Shown here: positions 9,283 through 17,624 of the stretch, piece by piece | Numbering within the stretch: position 1 is the first letter of the stretch | Layout of the letters: the number at the start of each line of letters is the position of its first letter | Assembly: GCF_042433915.1 (NCBI RefSeq) | Contig: NZ_JBHLUN010000001.1 | Span: 248,001-312,000, forward strand | Length of the DNA: 64,000 bases | Reading direction: 5' to 3' | Origin: Roseomonas elaeocarpi | GTDB lineage: Bacteria > Pseudomonadota > Alphaproteobacteria > Acetobacterales > Acetobacteraceae | Notes under the pieces: generated by a model | The model's database searches: none | The model's input: only the letters and a program-made list of their open reading frames with translations | What the model was told of the DNA's origin: nothing | Position numbers and translations under genes: made by a program

Positions 9283-9708
9283 GCCAGCTGCTCCCCCGAC
9301 CGCGTTTCCCCTGGACGGAAGCTTCGCGCTGCCGCCGGGCTTTGTCACGGGGCCTGACGGCAGCCAGGGGCGGTGCGGTGCGTCGGGCAGGGGGAGCCGG
9401 CCCCGAGCGGAACGGTGCCATCGGCACCCCGCCGCCGGAGGTCCTGGAAACCTCCGAACGGGAAACCTCCCTCGGGCGGAAACTCCGTGGCGACGGTCCC
9501 GGATGTTTCCCAGGTGCCCGCCTTGGACGAAAGGCCTGGGCGTCAACCTCCGGCGGAAACTCTGAGCGCCTGTCCTGGGCAGAAGTCCCGGGCGTAAACC
9601 TTTGGCGAAAGCTCCGGGCGGAACCCCCCCCTGGCGGATCGGCGCCGGCGGGTGTTCTGTAGAACGCAAGAGCCGAGCAACGGCCTTCACCCGACCGGAG
9701 AAACGCCC
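9283..9708. repeat. Intergenic region with degenerate GGCGGAAAC-type repeats
   Basis: 426 bp between divergent SDR and Bug-receptor genes. From about 9440 to 9640 a short motif recurs imperfectly: CGGGCGGAAACTCC, CCGGCGGAAACTCT, GGGCGTAAACC, GGCGAAAGCTCC and CGGGCGGAACCC. Spacing is irregular (roughly 18-40 bp). No protein-coding frame is convincing. Whether it is a regulatory array or decayed duplication cannot be told from the sequence. Confidence 0.5.
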
Positions 9709-10710
9709 ATGCCTCACCGCCCATCCGAACCACTATCGCGTCGCCTGACGCTGTTCTCGCCGCTGGCGCTGCTGGCCGCGCCGCGCCTCGCCGCCGCCCA
9801 GACTGGCGCAGGCCAGGCCGCCACCTGGCCGGACCGGGCCGTGCGCATCATCGTGCCCTATACGCCGGGCGGCGCCGCCGACATCGCCGCGCGCCTGATG
9901 GGCGAACGCCTCACACCGCTGTGGAAGCAGCCGGTGGTGGTGGAGAACCGCGCCGGCGGCAACGGGATCGTGGGCACCGAGGTGGTGGCGAAGTCGCCGC
10001 CCGACGGGCTCAATCTCGCCTGCGTGTCGGTGGTGCACGCGGTGAACGTCGCGCTCTACAACACGCCCTACGACGCGCTGGACGACTTCACCGTGGTGAC
10101 GGTGATCTATTCCGTGCCGCTGGTGATGGTGGCCGCGCCCGACTTCCCGGCGAACACCCCCGCCGAGGCGGCCGCGCTGATGAAGCGTGAGCCCGCGCGC
10201 GCCAACTTCGCCGGCACCGGCGGCACGGTGCACCTGGCGGGCGCGATGTTCGCCGCGCGCACGAAGCAGGACATCGAGCACGTGCCCTATCGCGGCAGCA
10301 CCGCCGCGCATCCGGACCTGATGGCCGGCCGGGTCTCGGTGATGTTCGACACGCTCCCCGCCGTGCTGGGCCACGTGCAGTCGGGCAAGCTCAAGGCGCT
10401 CGCCGTGACCAGCCCGGCGCGGCTGCCGACCTTGCCCAGTGTTCCCACCATGATCGAGAGCGGCTTCGACGGCTTCGAGGCCTCCACCTGGGGCGCGATC
10501 CTGGGACCCAAGGGCATGCCGGCCCCGGTGGTGGACAAGATCGCGGCCGACACCCGGGCGGTGTTCGCCGACGACGCGATGCACGCCCGCCTCGATGCCC
10601 TGGGCGCCACCGCCGTGTGCAACCCGCCCACCGAGGCCACGGCCTTCGTGCGGAGCGAGATCAGCAAGTGGTCCGCCGTCGCCAAGCAGGCCGGGATCGA
10701 GCGGCAGTAG
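9709..10710 (+). CDS. Bug-family tripartite tricarboxylate transporter substrate receptor
   Basis: 333 aa secreted receptor. A signal peptide ends near AQTGAGQA. The Bug-family start of the mature protein is clear (WPDRAVRIIVPYTPGGAADIAARL), followed by VVVENRAGGNGIVGTEVVAKSPPDG and VPYRGSTAAHPDLMAGRVSVMFD, all typical ligand-loop motifs. Start chosen at 9709 (CCGGAG upstream); the in-frame start at 9652 would precede the signal peptide by 19 polar residues. No TctA/TctB membrane genes are nearby, so it is an orphan receptor, as is common. Likely ligand: a small carboxylate. Confidence 0.88.
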   Translation: MPHRPSEPLSRRLTLFSPLALLAAPRLAAAQTGAGQAATWPDRAVRIIVPYTPGGAADIAARLMGERLTPLWKQPVVVENRAGGNGIVGTEVVAKSPPDGLNLACVSVVHAVNVALYNTPYDALDDFTVVTVIYSVPLVMVAAPDFPANTPAEAAALMKREPARANFAGTGGTVHLAGAMFAARTKQDIEHVPYRGSTAAHPDLMAGRVSVMFDTLPAVLGHVQSGKLKALAVTSPARLPTLPSVPTMIESGFDGFEASTWGAILGPKGMPAPVVDKIAADTRAVFADDAMHARLDALGATAVCNPPTEATAFVRSEISKWSAVAKQAGIERQ

Positions 10711-10745
10711 GGCCGCTCAGTTTGTTCGCGCCGGCCGACGGTGGT

Positions 10746-11023
10746 CGCCGCCAGGGAGGCGGGAGAAGGCATTCTCCCGCCTCCCCGGACCCCTCCACCC
10801 TCATCTTTTTCCGGGACGCTGCCGCGCAAGCGTGATGAAGGTTGTGCGCTCCGACTCACGGAGCCGGAGCGAGTGACAGGTCCGCCCGCGCTGACAGGAA
10901 ATCTGTTCTTTTCAGCAGCGCCGGCTGCTGCCGTTCCGCGACCGGTTTTCACCGTTCCTGCGGCAGCGTCTCAGAAAAAGATGAGCGGGGGTCTGGGGGA
11001 GAGAATTCCTTCTCTCCCCCGGG
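10746..11023 (-). repeat. AB-hairpin element, copy 4 (B to A on the plus strand)
   Basis: 278 bp between convergent genes, 35 bp after the Bug-receptor stop and 99 bp before the PmbA stop. Its arm-B hairpin is one base pair longer than in other copies: a C inserted on one strand is matched by a G on the other (GGCGGGAGAA/TTCTCCCGCC). The internal hairpin has one A-C mismatch (GCTCCGACTC/GAGCCGGAGC). Confidence 0.9.
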
Positions 11024-11122
11024 ACGCGTCCGCAAACGCAACCCCGAAGATTGCAGCAAAGGACCATTGGCGCCGGCGGCTTCGGCCCAGGCAGGGACGA
11101 GGCAGCGGTACGCCCTCCCGGT

Positions 11123-12478
11123 TCAGCCGCCCGCCACAGTCATGCCCTCGACACGGAGCGTCGGGCTGTCGGTGCCACGATGGATGCGCAAGTCGTCGGC
11201 GGCCGCGAGGTGGAGGAACATGTCGCCGAGGTTGCCCGCCACGGTAAGGCCGCTCACCGCCTCGGCGATCTGCCCATCGCGGATCGCGAAGCCGGCGGCG
11301 CCGCGGCTGTAGTCACCGGTCAGGATGTTGGCGCCCTGGCCGATCAACTCGGTGACGTAGAAGCCTTCGCGGATGTCGGCGATGATCGCCTCGGGCGAAA
11401 GGGTGCCTGGCTCCAGCCACAGGTTGCTCGGCGCGGGCGAGGGCACCCCGCCGGCGGAGCGCGCCGCGTGGCCCGTCGGGCGCAGCGCCAGCTGCCGCGC
11501 CGCGCGGCTGTCCAGGATCCAGGAGCGCAGCACGCCGTCCTCCACCAGCGTGAGCGGCGCGCCCGGCTGCCCTTCGCCGTCGAAGGGGCGGGAGCGGAGC
11601 GCGCGCGGGCGGGTCGGGTCGTCGCGCACCGTCAGGCCCGCGGCCAGGACGCGCTCGCCCATGCGTTCGCGCAGGAAGGAGGTGCCGCGCGCCACGGCTG
11701 CGCCGCTGACCGCCGCGGCCAGGTGGCCGACCAGCGTGGCCGCGACGCGCGGGTGGTAGACCACCGGCATCCGTCCGGTGGGGAGGCGCCCGGGGTTCAG
11801 GCGGCGGATGGCGCGGGCCGCGACCTCGCGCCCCACGGTTGCCGGGTCATCCAGGTCGGTCAGGTGGACGGCGGACAGGTACTCGTAGTCCCGCTCCATC
11901 GCCGTGCCGTGCCCGGCCAGCGCGGTCAGCGACAGGTGGTGGGCGGAGCGCGTGTACTCGCCGCAAAAGCCGTTGCTCGCCACCAGCGCCACGGTGCGCC
12001 GGTTCCAGCCGGCCTCGGCGCCCTTGCTGTTGGTGATGCCGGCCACCGCCAGGGCGGCGTCCTCGGCCTGGGCGGCGCGCTCCGTCAGGTCGTGGACGTC
12101 GGGCTGGGCGCCGCTGACGAGGTCGAGGCCGGTGCCGTCGAAAGCGGGCGGCTCGAAGCGCACCGCCTCGGGCAGCGCGGCGAAGCTGTCCTCGGGCACG
12201 GCGCGGGCCATGGCCACGGCGCGCTCGGCCAGCGGCGGGAAGCCCAGCGGGTCGGTGTCGCCGGTGGACACGATCGCCTGCCGCCGGCCGCCGCGCGTGG
12301 CGACGAGGACGCGCAGGCCGAGCTCGGTGCTCTCGGCGCGCTCGATCCGCTCCACCGTGCCGAGGCGGCGCGTGACGGACAGGCCCACGTCGCGCACCAG
12401 CACGGCATCGGCCGCGTCGGCGCCGGCCGCCCGGGCGGCGGCCACCAGGTCGCGCAGCCGGTCGGTGGTCGTGCTCAC
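11123..12478 (-). CDS. pmbA: TldD/PmbA family metalloprotease-like protein
   Basis: 451 aa, full family length. TldD/PmbA proteins form metal-dependent proteases acting on small peptides such as microcin precursors and antitoxins. PmbA features are the N-terminal ADAADAVLVRD, central YEY...AVHLTDLDDPATVGREVAARA and the C-terminal GFYVTELIGQGANILTGDYSRGAAGFAIRDG block. The metal-binding HExxxH of TldD is not present, as expected for the PmbA subunit. Its start overlaps the stop of the upstream M16 peptidase gene by 4 bp, so the two are translationally coupled. Confidence 0.9.
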   Translation of the reverse strand: MSTTTDRLRDLVAAARAAGADAADAVLVRDVGLSVTRRLGTVERIERAESTELGLRVLVATRGGRRQAIVSTGDTDPLGFPPLAERAVAMARAVPEDSFAALPEAVRFEPPAFDGTGLDLVSGAQPDVHDLTERAAQAEDAALAVAGITNSKGAEAGWNRRTVALVASNGFCGEYTRSAHHLSLTALAGHGTAMERDYEYLSAVHLTDLDDPATVGREVAARAIRRLNPGRLPTGRMPVVYHPRVAATLVGHLAAAVSGAAVARGTSFLRERMGERVLAAGLTVRDDPTRPRALRSRPFDGEGQPGAPLTLVEDGVLRSWILDSRAARQLALRPTGHAARSAGGVPSPAPSNLWLEPGTLSPEAIIADIREGFYVTELIGQGANILTGDYSRGAAGFAIRDGQIAEAVSGLTVAGNLGDMFLHLAAADDLRIHRGTDSPTLRVEGMTVAGG

Positions 12479-13740
12479 GCCGCCAGCATCTCGCTGATGT
12501 TGGCGAGGTTCGGGACCTTGGCAGTGGGACCCAGCGCGGTCAGCGTCGGCTTGCCGCGGAAGGCAGCCGCCGCGGCGGCCTGGACCTGTTCCACGGTGAC
12601 GGCGGCGATCTTCGCCTTGGTTTCCTCGACCGGCACGATGCGGCCGTGGACCTGGAGCTGGCGGGCCAGCTGCTCGCAGCGGCTGCCGGTGGATTCCAGG
12701 CTCATCAGCAGCGAGGCGCGAAGCTGCGCCTTGGCACGGTTCAGCTCGTCCTCGGTCACGTCGCGCTGGACGCGGCGCAGCTCCTCCAGCGTCACGGGCA
12801 CCAGCTCGGCCGCCTGGTCCTCGCCGGTGCCGGCGTAGATCGCGAACATGCCGCTGTCCCGGAAGGGCGAGTGAAAGGAGTAGATCGAGTAGACGAGGCC
12901 GCGCTTCTCGCGGATTTCCTGGAACAGGCGCGACGACATGCCGCCGCCCAGCAGCCCGCTCAGCAGCATGGTCGGGTAGTGCATCGGGTCGGCGTAGCCG
13001 GGGCCGGGGAAGCCCAGCACGACGTGGACCTGATCGAGTTCGCGGTCCTCGCGGAACTCGCCGCCGGTGTAGCGGGCGGGCTCGGCCGCGTGCTCGTCCG
13101 GGGTGGGCAGGTCGGCGAAGTGTTGGCCCACCATCTCCACCAGCTTGTCGTGATCCAGGGCGCCGGCCGCGGCCACCACCATGCGCGACGGGCCGTAGTG
13201 GCGGCGCATGTAGTTGCGCAGCGTGTCCCTGGGCATCGTCTCGATGATCGAGGAGGGGCCCAGCGTCGGGCGGCCCATCGCCTGATCGCGGTAGGCGGTG
13301 GCCTGGAAGTGGTCGAAGACGATGTCGTCGGGCGTGTCGTTGGCCTGGCCGATCTCCTGCAGGATCACGCCGCGCTCGCGCTCCACCTCCTCGGGCGCGA
13401 AGGCGGAATGGGTCAGGATGTCGCCGATGATGTCGACGGCCAGCGGCAGGTCGTCCTTCAGCACCTTGGCGTAGTAGGCGGTGTTCTCGCGCGCCGTGTA
13501 GGCGTTGAGGTGGCCGCCCACGTCCTCGATCTCACGCGCGATGGCGGCGGCGTCGCGCCGCTCGGTGCCCTTGAAGGCCATGTGCTCGAGGAAGTGCGAC
13601 ACGCCGTTCTCGTCCGCGTTCTCGTCGCGGGTGCCGGCATGGACGTAGGCGCCGAAGGAAGCGGTCTCGACCTGGGGCATCGTGTCGGACACCACGGTGA
13701 GGCCATTGGGCAGGCGCGTCAGGCGCACGGCGTCGGTCAT
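12475..13740 (-). CDS. M16 family zinc peptidase (processing-peptidase type)
   Basis: 421 aa. The inverted zinc motif HxxEH is H49-F-L-E52-H53, and the third ligand E129 sits 76 residues further on, exactly as in mitochondrial processing peptidase beta. The ENGVSHFLEHMAFKGTERR block and the glycine-rich loop LGGGMSSRLFQEIREKRGLVYSI are textbook. No signal peptide is apparent. The start at 13740 begins the conserved domain; an in-frame upstream extension to 13854 is arginine/proline low complexity. Overlaps pmbA by 4 bp. Confidence 0.92.
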   Translation of the reverse strand: MTDAVRLTRLPNGLTVVSDTMPQVETASFGAYVHAGTRDENADENGVSHFLEHMAFKGTERRDAAAIAREIEDVGGHLNAYTARENTAYYAKVLKDDLPLAVDIIGDILTHSAFAPEEVERERGVILQEIGQANDTPDDIVFDHFQATAYRDQAMGRPTLGPSSIIETMPRDTLRNYMRRHYGPSRMVVAAAGALDHDKLVEMVGQHFADLPTPDEHAAEPARYTGGEFREDRELDQVHVVLGFPGPGYADPMHYPTMLLSGLLGGGMSSRLFQEIREKRGLVYSIYSFHSPFRDSGMFAIYAGTGEDQAAELVPVTLEELRRVQRDVTEDELNRAKAQLRASLLMSLESTGSRCEQLARQLQVHGRIVPVEETKAKIAAVTVEQVQAAAAAAFRGKPTLTALGPTAKVPNLANISEMLAA

Positions 13741-13920
13741 AGGGCGGGCGGGTCTTTCCGGAAGCGATCGGGCCTGGGGCGCGAGGGCGCGCCGGCCCGG
13801 AAGGTGAGGGTCTGGCGCGCAATGTAGGGTCGATCGGCGGCCGGTGCGACCCACCCGCTTCGGGATGCCGGTGCCTGTGCCTTTCCGGGGGGCGTTGCGG
13901 TGCGCCGGCGCGGGTTCGCC

Positions 13921-13960
13921 TTACTTCCTTACCATCTTACTATCTTACCATCTTACTTCC
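13921..13960. repeat. Five tandem octamers TTACNNNC in mirror order
   Basis: Exactly 40 bp made of five 8-bp units, each starting TTAC and ending C, in the order a-b-c-b-a where a is TTACTTCC, b is TTACCATC and c is TTACTATC. It is an AT-richer island between the M16 gene start (13740, minus strand) and the next upstream minus-strand gene, so it lies in the M16-pmbA promoter region. On the transcribed strand the units read G-n-n-n-GTAA. About 45 bp further upstream is ATTATATTCCTATAT, which contains TATAAT on the minus strand. Function unknown. Confidence 0.75.
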
Positions 13961-14118
13961 GGACCGGCCCCGCGCCGCCGGTCGGCGGGCGCGGTTCTGC
14001 TGCTGATTATATTCCTATATCATCCGCCGCCCTCCGCCCGCAAGCGAAGCGGCGGCCTCGATGGCGCCTCCGGTGGAAGGGGCCGGCCCGGGTGGACCGG
14101 CCCCCCTCCCGTCGCGGC

Positions 14119-15147
14119 TCAGCGCGCCGGCGTGGCCGTGCCGGTGTTCGGGGCGCCAGTGTTCGGGGCGCTGGTGTTCGGCGTGCCGGCCGGCGGCGGG
14201 GCGTCGGGGCGCGGCGAACGGTTCTGCGCCCCCTCGGGACCACGGTCCGGGCCACGATCGGGCCCATGGGGGCCGCGCGGCGGCGGGGCGAGCTCCACCG
14301 CATCGGCGGCGCTGGTGCCCAGGGCACGGGCGGCGATCACCTTGCCCAACGGGTTCGACAGGCCCTCGCCCCGCACGAACAGGGTCTGGCCCACCGCGAG
14401 CCGGGCGGCCAGGCGCTGCGCCTCGGGCGGCGGCAGGCGGATGATGGTGCCGTCCTCCAGCACCGCGCCGTTGAGGTCGCCGCGCGGCCCGTGCAGCTGC
14501 AGCTTCACGCGGCCGGTGGCCTCGATCGGCGTGCCACCCATGCCGGGACCACCCATGGGACCGCCCATGGGACCAGGCGGCGGACCATCGTGCGGGCGGC
14601 CGGGGCCGCGCCCGTCCGGGCCGCGCCCCGCCCGGAAGCCGGGGCCGTGGTCGGGACCGGCCCCAGGACCGCCCTCCGGGCCACCCCCAGGGCCACCCCC
14701 AGGGCCGCCCATGGGACCAGCTTCGGGACCGCGCGGCGGCGGGCCACCGGGCGGGCCCATGTCGGTGACGCTGACGTTGCTGGCGTCGTTGGTGACCTGC
14801 ATCGCCTGCACCATCGGGACGGAGCGGGCGCGCAGGCCGCGCACCGTCACGGCGTCGCCGGGCTTCACCGCGAAGACCAGCTGCGTGCCCAGGTGCGGCG
14901 GCAGGTGGACCTCGGTGCCGTCCTCCAGGATCAGCCCGTCCACGTCGCCGCGCGGCGTCAGGCTGTACTGCGCGACGCGGCCCTTGGTGGCGGGCAGCTG
15001 CGCCGGGTCGTAGAGCGAGGCGTTCTGCGCCAGCGCCACGCCGCCGGCACTGAGCAGCAGCGCGCCGGCCAGCAGCGTGAAGCGGAAGCGGCGGGATGGG
15101 GAGGCCGGCCCGGCCGTCCCGCGGGGGGTGTTGTCAGGGGTGGTCAT
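14119..15147 (-). CDS. Secreted protein with two OB-like repeats joined by a Gly/Pro linker
   Basis: 342 aa. A signal peptide (FTLLAGALLLSAGGVALAQ) is followed by two homologous segments of about 65 residues: GRVAQYSLTPRGDVDGLILEDGTEV... and GRVKLQLHGPRGDLNGAVLEDGTII.... Both share the G-R-V, PRGDx(D/N)G, LEDGT and P(P) pattern, suggesting a duplicated OB-like beta domain. They are separated by about 70 residues of GGP/MGGP/GPD low complexity, and a Pro/Gly/Thr-rich tail follows. Start set at 15147 (GAGAGGAC upstream). I do not recognise a named family; probably envelope-associated. Confidence 0.7.
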   Translation of the reverse strand: MTTPDNTPRGTAGPASPSRRFRFTLLAGALLLSAGGVALAQNASLYDPAQLPATKGRVAQYSLTPRGDVDGLILEDGTEVHLPPHLGTQLVFAVKPGDAVTVRGLRARSVPMVQAMQVTNDASNVSVTDMGPPGGPPPRGPEAGPMGGPGGGPGGGPEGGPGAGPDHGPGFRAGRGPDGRGPGRPHDGPPPGPMGGPMGGPGMGGTPIEATGRVKLQLHGPRGDLNGAVLEDGTIIRLPPPEAQRLAARLAVGQTLFVRGEGLSNPLGKVIAARALGTSAADAVELAPPPRGPHGPDRGPDRGPEGAQNRSPRPDAPPPAGTPNTSAPNTGAPNTGTATPAR

Positions 15148-15521
15148 CGGCGTCCTCTCGCGTCTTGCTCCCGGGCGAAACACCCGGGGAAGACGTGCTT
15201 TGCAGGCGGCGTGCCAGAGTTCAGGTTGTTGTTTTCAATAGAAAATCCTTCTGTCTGGCCCGGCGCGGGGCGTCCGGCTTCCCGACAAGGGCGTCCGGTT
15301 TCCGGACCGTCAGGGGGGTAGCAACCTGCCAGCCTCCGCCGGGCTGGCGCCTCCCCCACCGGGCGCCTCCACCACCGGACGCCCACTCCGGACGCGGGCT
15401 CTGCGCCCGGTCGGACCGTAGCCGTGACGGCTCGGCGCCCGCGTCGGGCGGCCGGGTCGCGGCGTCGGCCAGCGCCGCCGCGACCGTCCGGGCGCCGGGG
15501 CGGGTGGGACGCGAAGCTGGC
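15148..15521. other. Intergenic region, no gene seen
   Basis: 374 bp between two minus-strand genes. The only departure from high GC is an AT-rich stretch around 15222-15258 (TTGTTGTTTTCAATAGAAAA), which would suit a promoter for the OB-repeat gene read on the minus strand. A GCGTCCGG motif occurs twice (15266, 15290). No coding frame or strong palindrome. Confidence 0.4.
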
Positions 15522-15965
15522 TCAGTAGGTCTTCATGGCCAGGTGCGGGATGCCCGCATCCATGAACTGCGGGCCGAAGGCGGTGAAGCCGAGCTTCTCG
15601 TAGAGCCCGAGCTTGTCGATCTGCGCCGCGAGAAAGAAGCGCTCGACGCCGAGCGCGCGGCAATGGGCCATCGCGGCCGTCAGCATCTGCCGCGCGATGC
15701 CCGAGCCACGGCGGTCCTGGCGCACGGCCACGCGGCCGATCTTGGCGTGTTCCGGCAGGAGGACGACCCGCAGCGTTCCCACCACCTCGCCTTCGTGGAT
15801 GGCGACGAAGTGCGTCGCGGCGGGGTCGTACTCGTCGACCTCCTCGTCCGCGGGGACGCCCTGTTCCACGACAAACACCGCGTGCCTCAGCGCCAGCGCG
15901 GCCCTGCCGAGCGTGGAGGCGGCGGGGACCCGGATCACGCTGGCCTTGCGCAGAACCTCCGACAT
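15522..15965 (-). CDS. GNAT family N-acetyltransferase (ElaA-like)
   Basis: 147 aa. The acetyl-CoA loop is VRQDRRGSGIARQML (Q/RxxGxG/A), preceded by beta-strand VVGTLRVVLLPEHAKIGRVAV and followed by the FFLAAQIDKLGLYEKLGF segment. The N-terminal LRHAVFVVEQGVPADEEVDEYD is typical of the ElaA-like subgroup. I prefer the ATG at 15965 over a GTG at 15983 because GGGGAG lies at correct spacing before it. Monocistronic; substrate unknown. Confidence 0.85.
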   Translation of the reverse strand: MSEVLRKASVIRVPAASTLGRAALALRHAVFVVEQGVPADEEVDEYDPAATHFVAIHEGEVVGTLRVVLLPEHAKIGRVAVRQDRRGSGIARQMLTAAMAHCRALGVERFFLAAQIDKLGLYEKLGFTAFGPQFMDAGIPHLAMKTY

Positions 15966-16132
15966 CGAACCCTTGCTCCCCACCTCGCCGACCGGGCGTC
16001 CGGTCCGTGCGGCGCCCTTCTATCCGAGGCGCGCCGGCGGCTCCATCGCTGCCCCGGCGATGCGGGCGGCGGGAACGGGCCGCTTCCTGCCCCCGCCGGT
16101 CAGCGTCGTGACATTCGCGGTCCGCCCGCCGG

Positions 16133-17437
16133 TCAGCGCCGTGAGACCCCCCGCCCCGCCCGTCCGGCCCCGTTCCGCCGCCCCTGGCCGGGGGCGGGTG
16201 CCGCGGCCGCCGCCCCGCCGCCGCGCAGCAGCGCCTGCCACAACTGTTCCGCCGCCGGGGCGCGGCGGTCGCCGTCGCGGAACAGGCGGATCTCCAGCGC
16301 GATGTCGTGGCGGGCCGGGGCGGCGCGGAGGAGGCGCCCGGCCTCGATCTCCTCCTCCGCGAGGGTGAGCGGCAGCCAGGCCAGGCCGTGGCCTTGCCGC
16401 GCCATGGTCATCAGCGTGGCCGCGAGGTGGGAGGTGAACACGACTTCCCCGGCGTTTCGTGCCGTGCCGTGGCCCGCCGCGCGCAGGATGCGGCCGAGGC
16501 CGGACGCCTCGCTGTAGCCCAGCAGCCGCGTCGGCCCCGCGCCGTTCTCCGCTTCCCTGGCGCCGCGCCCGACCCCGGTTCCGCGCGGTTCGGCCCGCGG
16601 TGCGCCGTCCCGGGGCGATCCTGCCGGCTCCATCCCGGCTCGTTCCGGCGTGGGGTGTCGGGGCCGCAGCGGCCAGGCGGGCCGGCCGCGCGCGTCGGGG
16701 GCGCAGAGCGGCACCAGCGTGTCGCGGCCCACGACGAGGCTGGGGAAGCGCCCCGGCTCCAGCGGCAGCGGCATGGCCGGGTGGTGGTGGCAGAGCAGGA
16801 ACTGCACCTCGCCGCGCAGCAGCAGCCGCTCGCAGGCCTCCAGGCTGTCGGAAACGAGGTTGATCGCGCCCGTGCCCATTTCGCCAGGGTCCATCCCACC
16901 CAGATCCATCCCACCCAGGCCCATCTCACCGGCGCCCGCGTTCACGGCGGCGGGGAGGGGCGGCGTTCCGGCGGGGCGCGTTCCCGGCGCGCCGGGACGG
17001 TGGCGGCCTGCCGCGGCAAGGGGCGCCGGTGGCCGCGATGCCGGCGCGCCGGCCTGGGGGCGGGCCGGCCCGGGTGCGGCGGGCGCGCCGAGGGCGCGGT
17101 GCTGGCGGATCCAGGCGGGAAAGAAGGTGAAGGACAGGGCGTGGGTGGCCGCGATCGAGAGCGCCTCCGCCCCGGTGCCGCCCGCCGCGCGGGTGTCGCG
17201 CCGGGCGCGGGCGAGGTCCTGCAGGATCGTCGCGGCGAGGGGGCGGAAATGCGCGCCCGCCGCGGTCAGCTCGGCCCCGGCGGGATGGCGGTGGAACAGC
17301 GCGGTGCCGACCCAGTCCTCCAGCGCCCGGATGCGCCGGCTGAAGGCCGGCTGCGACACGTGGCGCGCTTCCGCCGCGCGGGAAAAGTTCCGCGTCTCGG
17401 CCAGGGCGCGGAAATCCTCCAGCCAGTCCAGTTCCAC
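16133..17437 (-). CDS. LysR-family regulator with large low-complexity insertions
   Basis: 434 aa against about 300 for the family. Residues 1-60 are a standard LysR winged helix (FRALAETRNFSRAAEARHVSQPAFSRRIRALEDWVG). The effector domain is recognisable but interrupted twice: residues about 117-190 and 251-302 are Pro/Ala/Gly/Arg-rich, and the last 30 residues are likewise low-complexity. Without them the LSFTFFPAW..., INLVSDSLEACERLLLRGEVQFLLCHHHP and GLAWLPLTL segments align normally. Insert 1 includes four 15-bp tandem units at 16876-16935. It is divergent from tarD and is the obvious candidate regulator of it. Confidence 0.85.
   Translation of the reverse strand: MELDWLEDFRALAETRNFSRAAEARHVSQPAFSRRIRALEDWVGTALFHRHPAGAELTAAGAHFRPLAATILQDLARARRDTRAAGGTGAEALSIAATHALSFTFFPAWIRQHRALGAPAAPGPARPQAGAPASRPPAPLAAAGRHRPGAPGTRPAGTPPLPAAVNAGAGEMGLGGMDLGGMDPGEMGTGAINLVSDSLEACERLLLRGEVQFLLCHHHPAMPLPLEPGRFPSLVVGRDTLVPLCAPDARGRPAWPLRPRHPTPERAGMEPAGSPRDGAPRAEPRGTGVGRGAREAENGAGPTRLLGYSEASGLGRILRAAGHGTARNAGEVVFTSHLAATLMTMARQGHGLAWLPLTLAEEEIEAGRLLRAAPARHDIALEIRLFRDGDRRAPAAEQLWQALLRGGGAAAAAPAPGQGRRNGAGRAGRGVSRR
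16876..16935. repeat. 15-bp tandem repeat, four units, inside the LysR gene
   Basis: Four consecutive 15-bp units, each beginning CCAT; the two central ones are CCATCCCACCCAGAT and CCATCCCACCCAGGC. On the coding strand they give the repeating peptide MGLGG-MDLGG-MDPGE-MGTG. The unit length is a multiple of three, so copy-number change would keep the LysR frame open. Confidence 0.8.
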
Positions 17438-17624
17438 GTCGATGCGTCCCGCGCATAAGGTGAACCGATCTTGGCATTGGCCGCACGAGAGGGCGAGGGC
17501 TAGAGCCGGCGCTGTTCAGTGCGGAGCGCGCAGGCCGGGTCATGCGGCCCGCGCATCCCGCGACGGGGGCGGGCGGAAGGATCCGCCCCGGCCGCCGGGA
17601 CGACCAGAGGAGGAGCCGAGCGCC

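Noticed and set aside
10741..11247. Open frames crossing the AB-hairpin elements, with peptides such as GSVSKKDEWGSGGENSFSPPG
   Set aside because: The same peptide appears at every copy in both orientations because the DNA repeats. No ribosome-binding sites or domain matches, and the constraint is on base pairing.
13921..13960. Octamer array as a CRISPR
   Set aside because: Units are 8 bp without spacers.
14550..14760. GGP/MGGP coding repeats at 14119-15147 as a collagen-like gene
   Set aside because: The Gly/Pro run lacks regular G-X-Y triplets and links two OB-like domains.
17438..17624. LysR box in the tarD divergent promoter
   Set aside because: Only weak partial symmetry (AAGGT...ATCTT) is visible; not strong enough to annotate.
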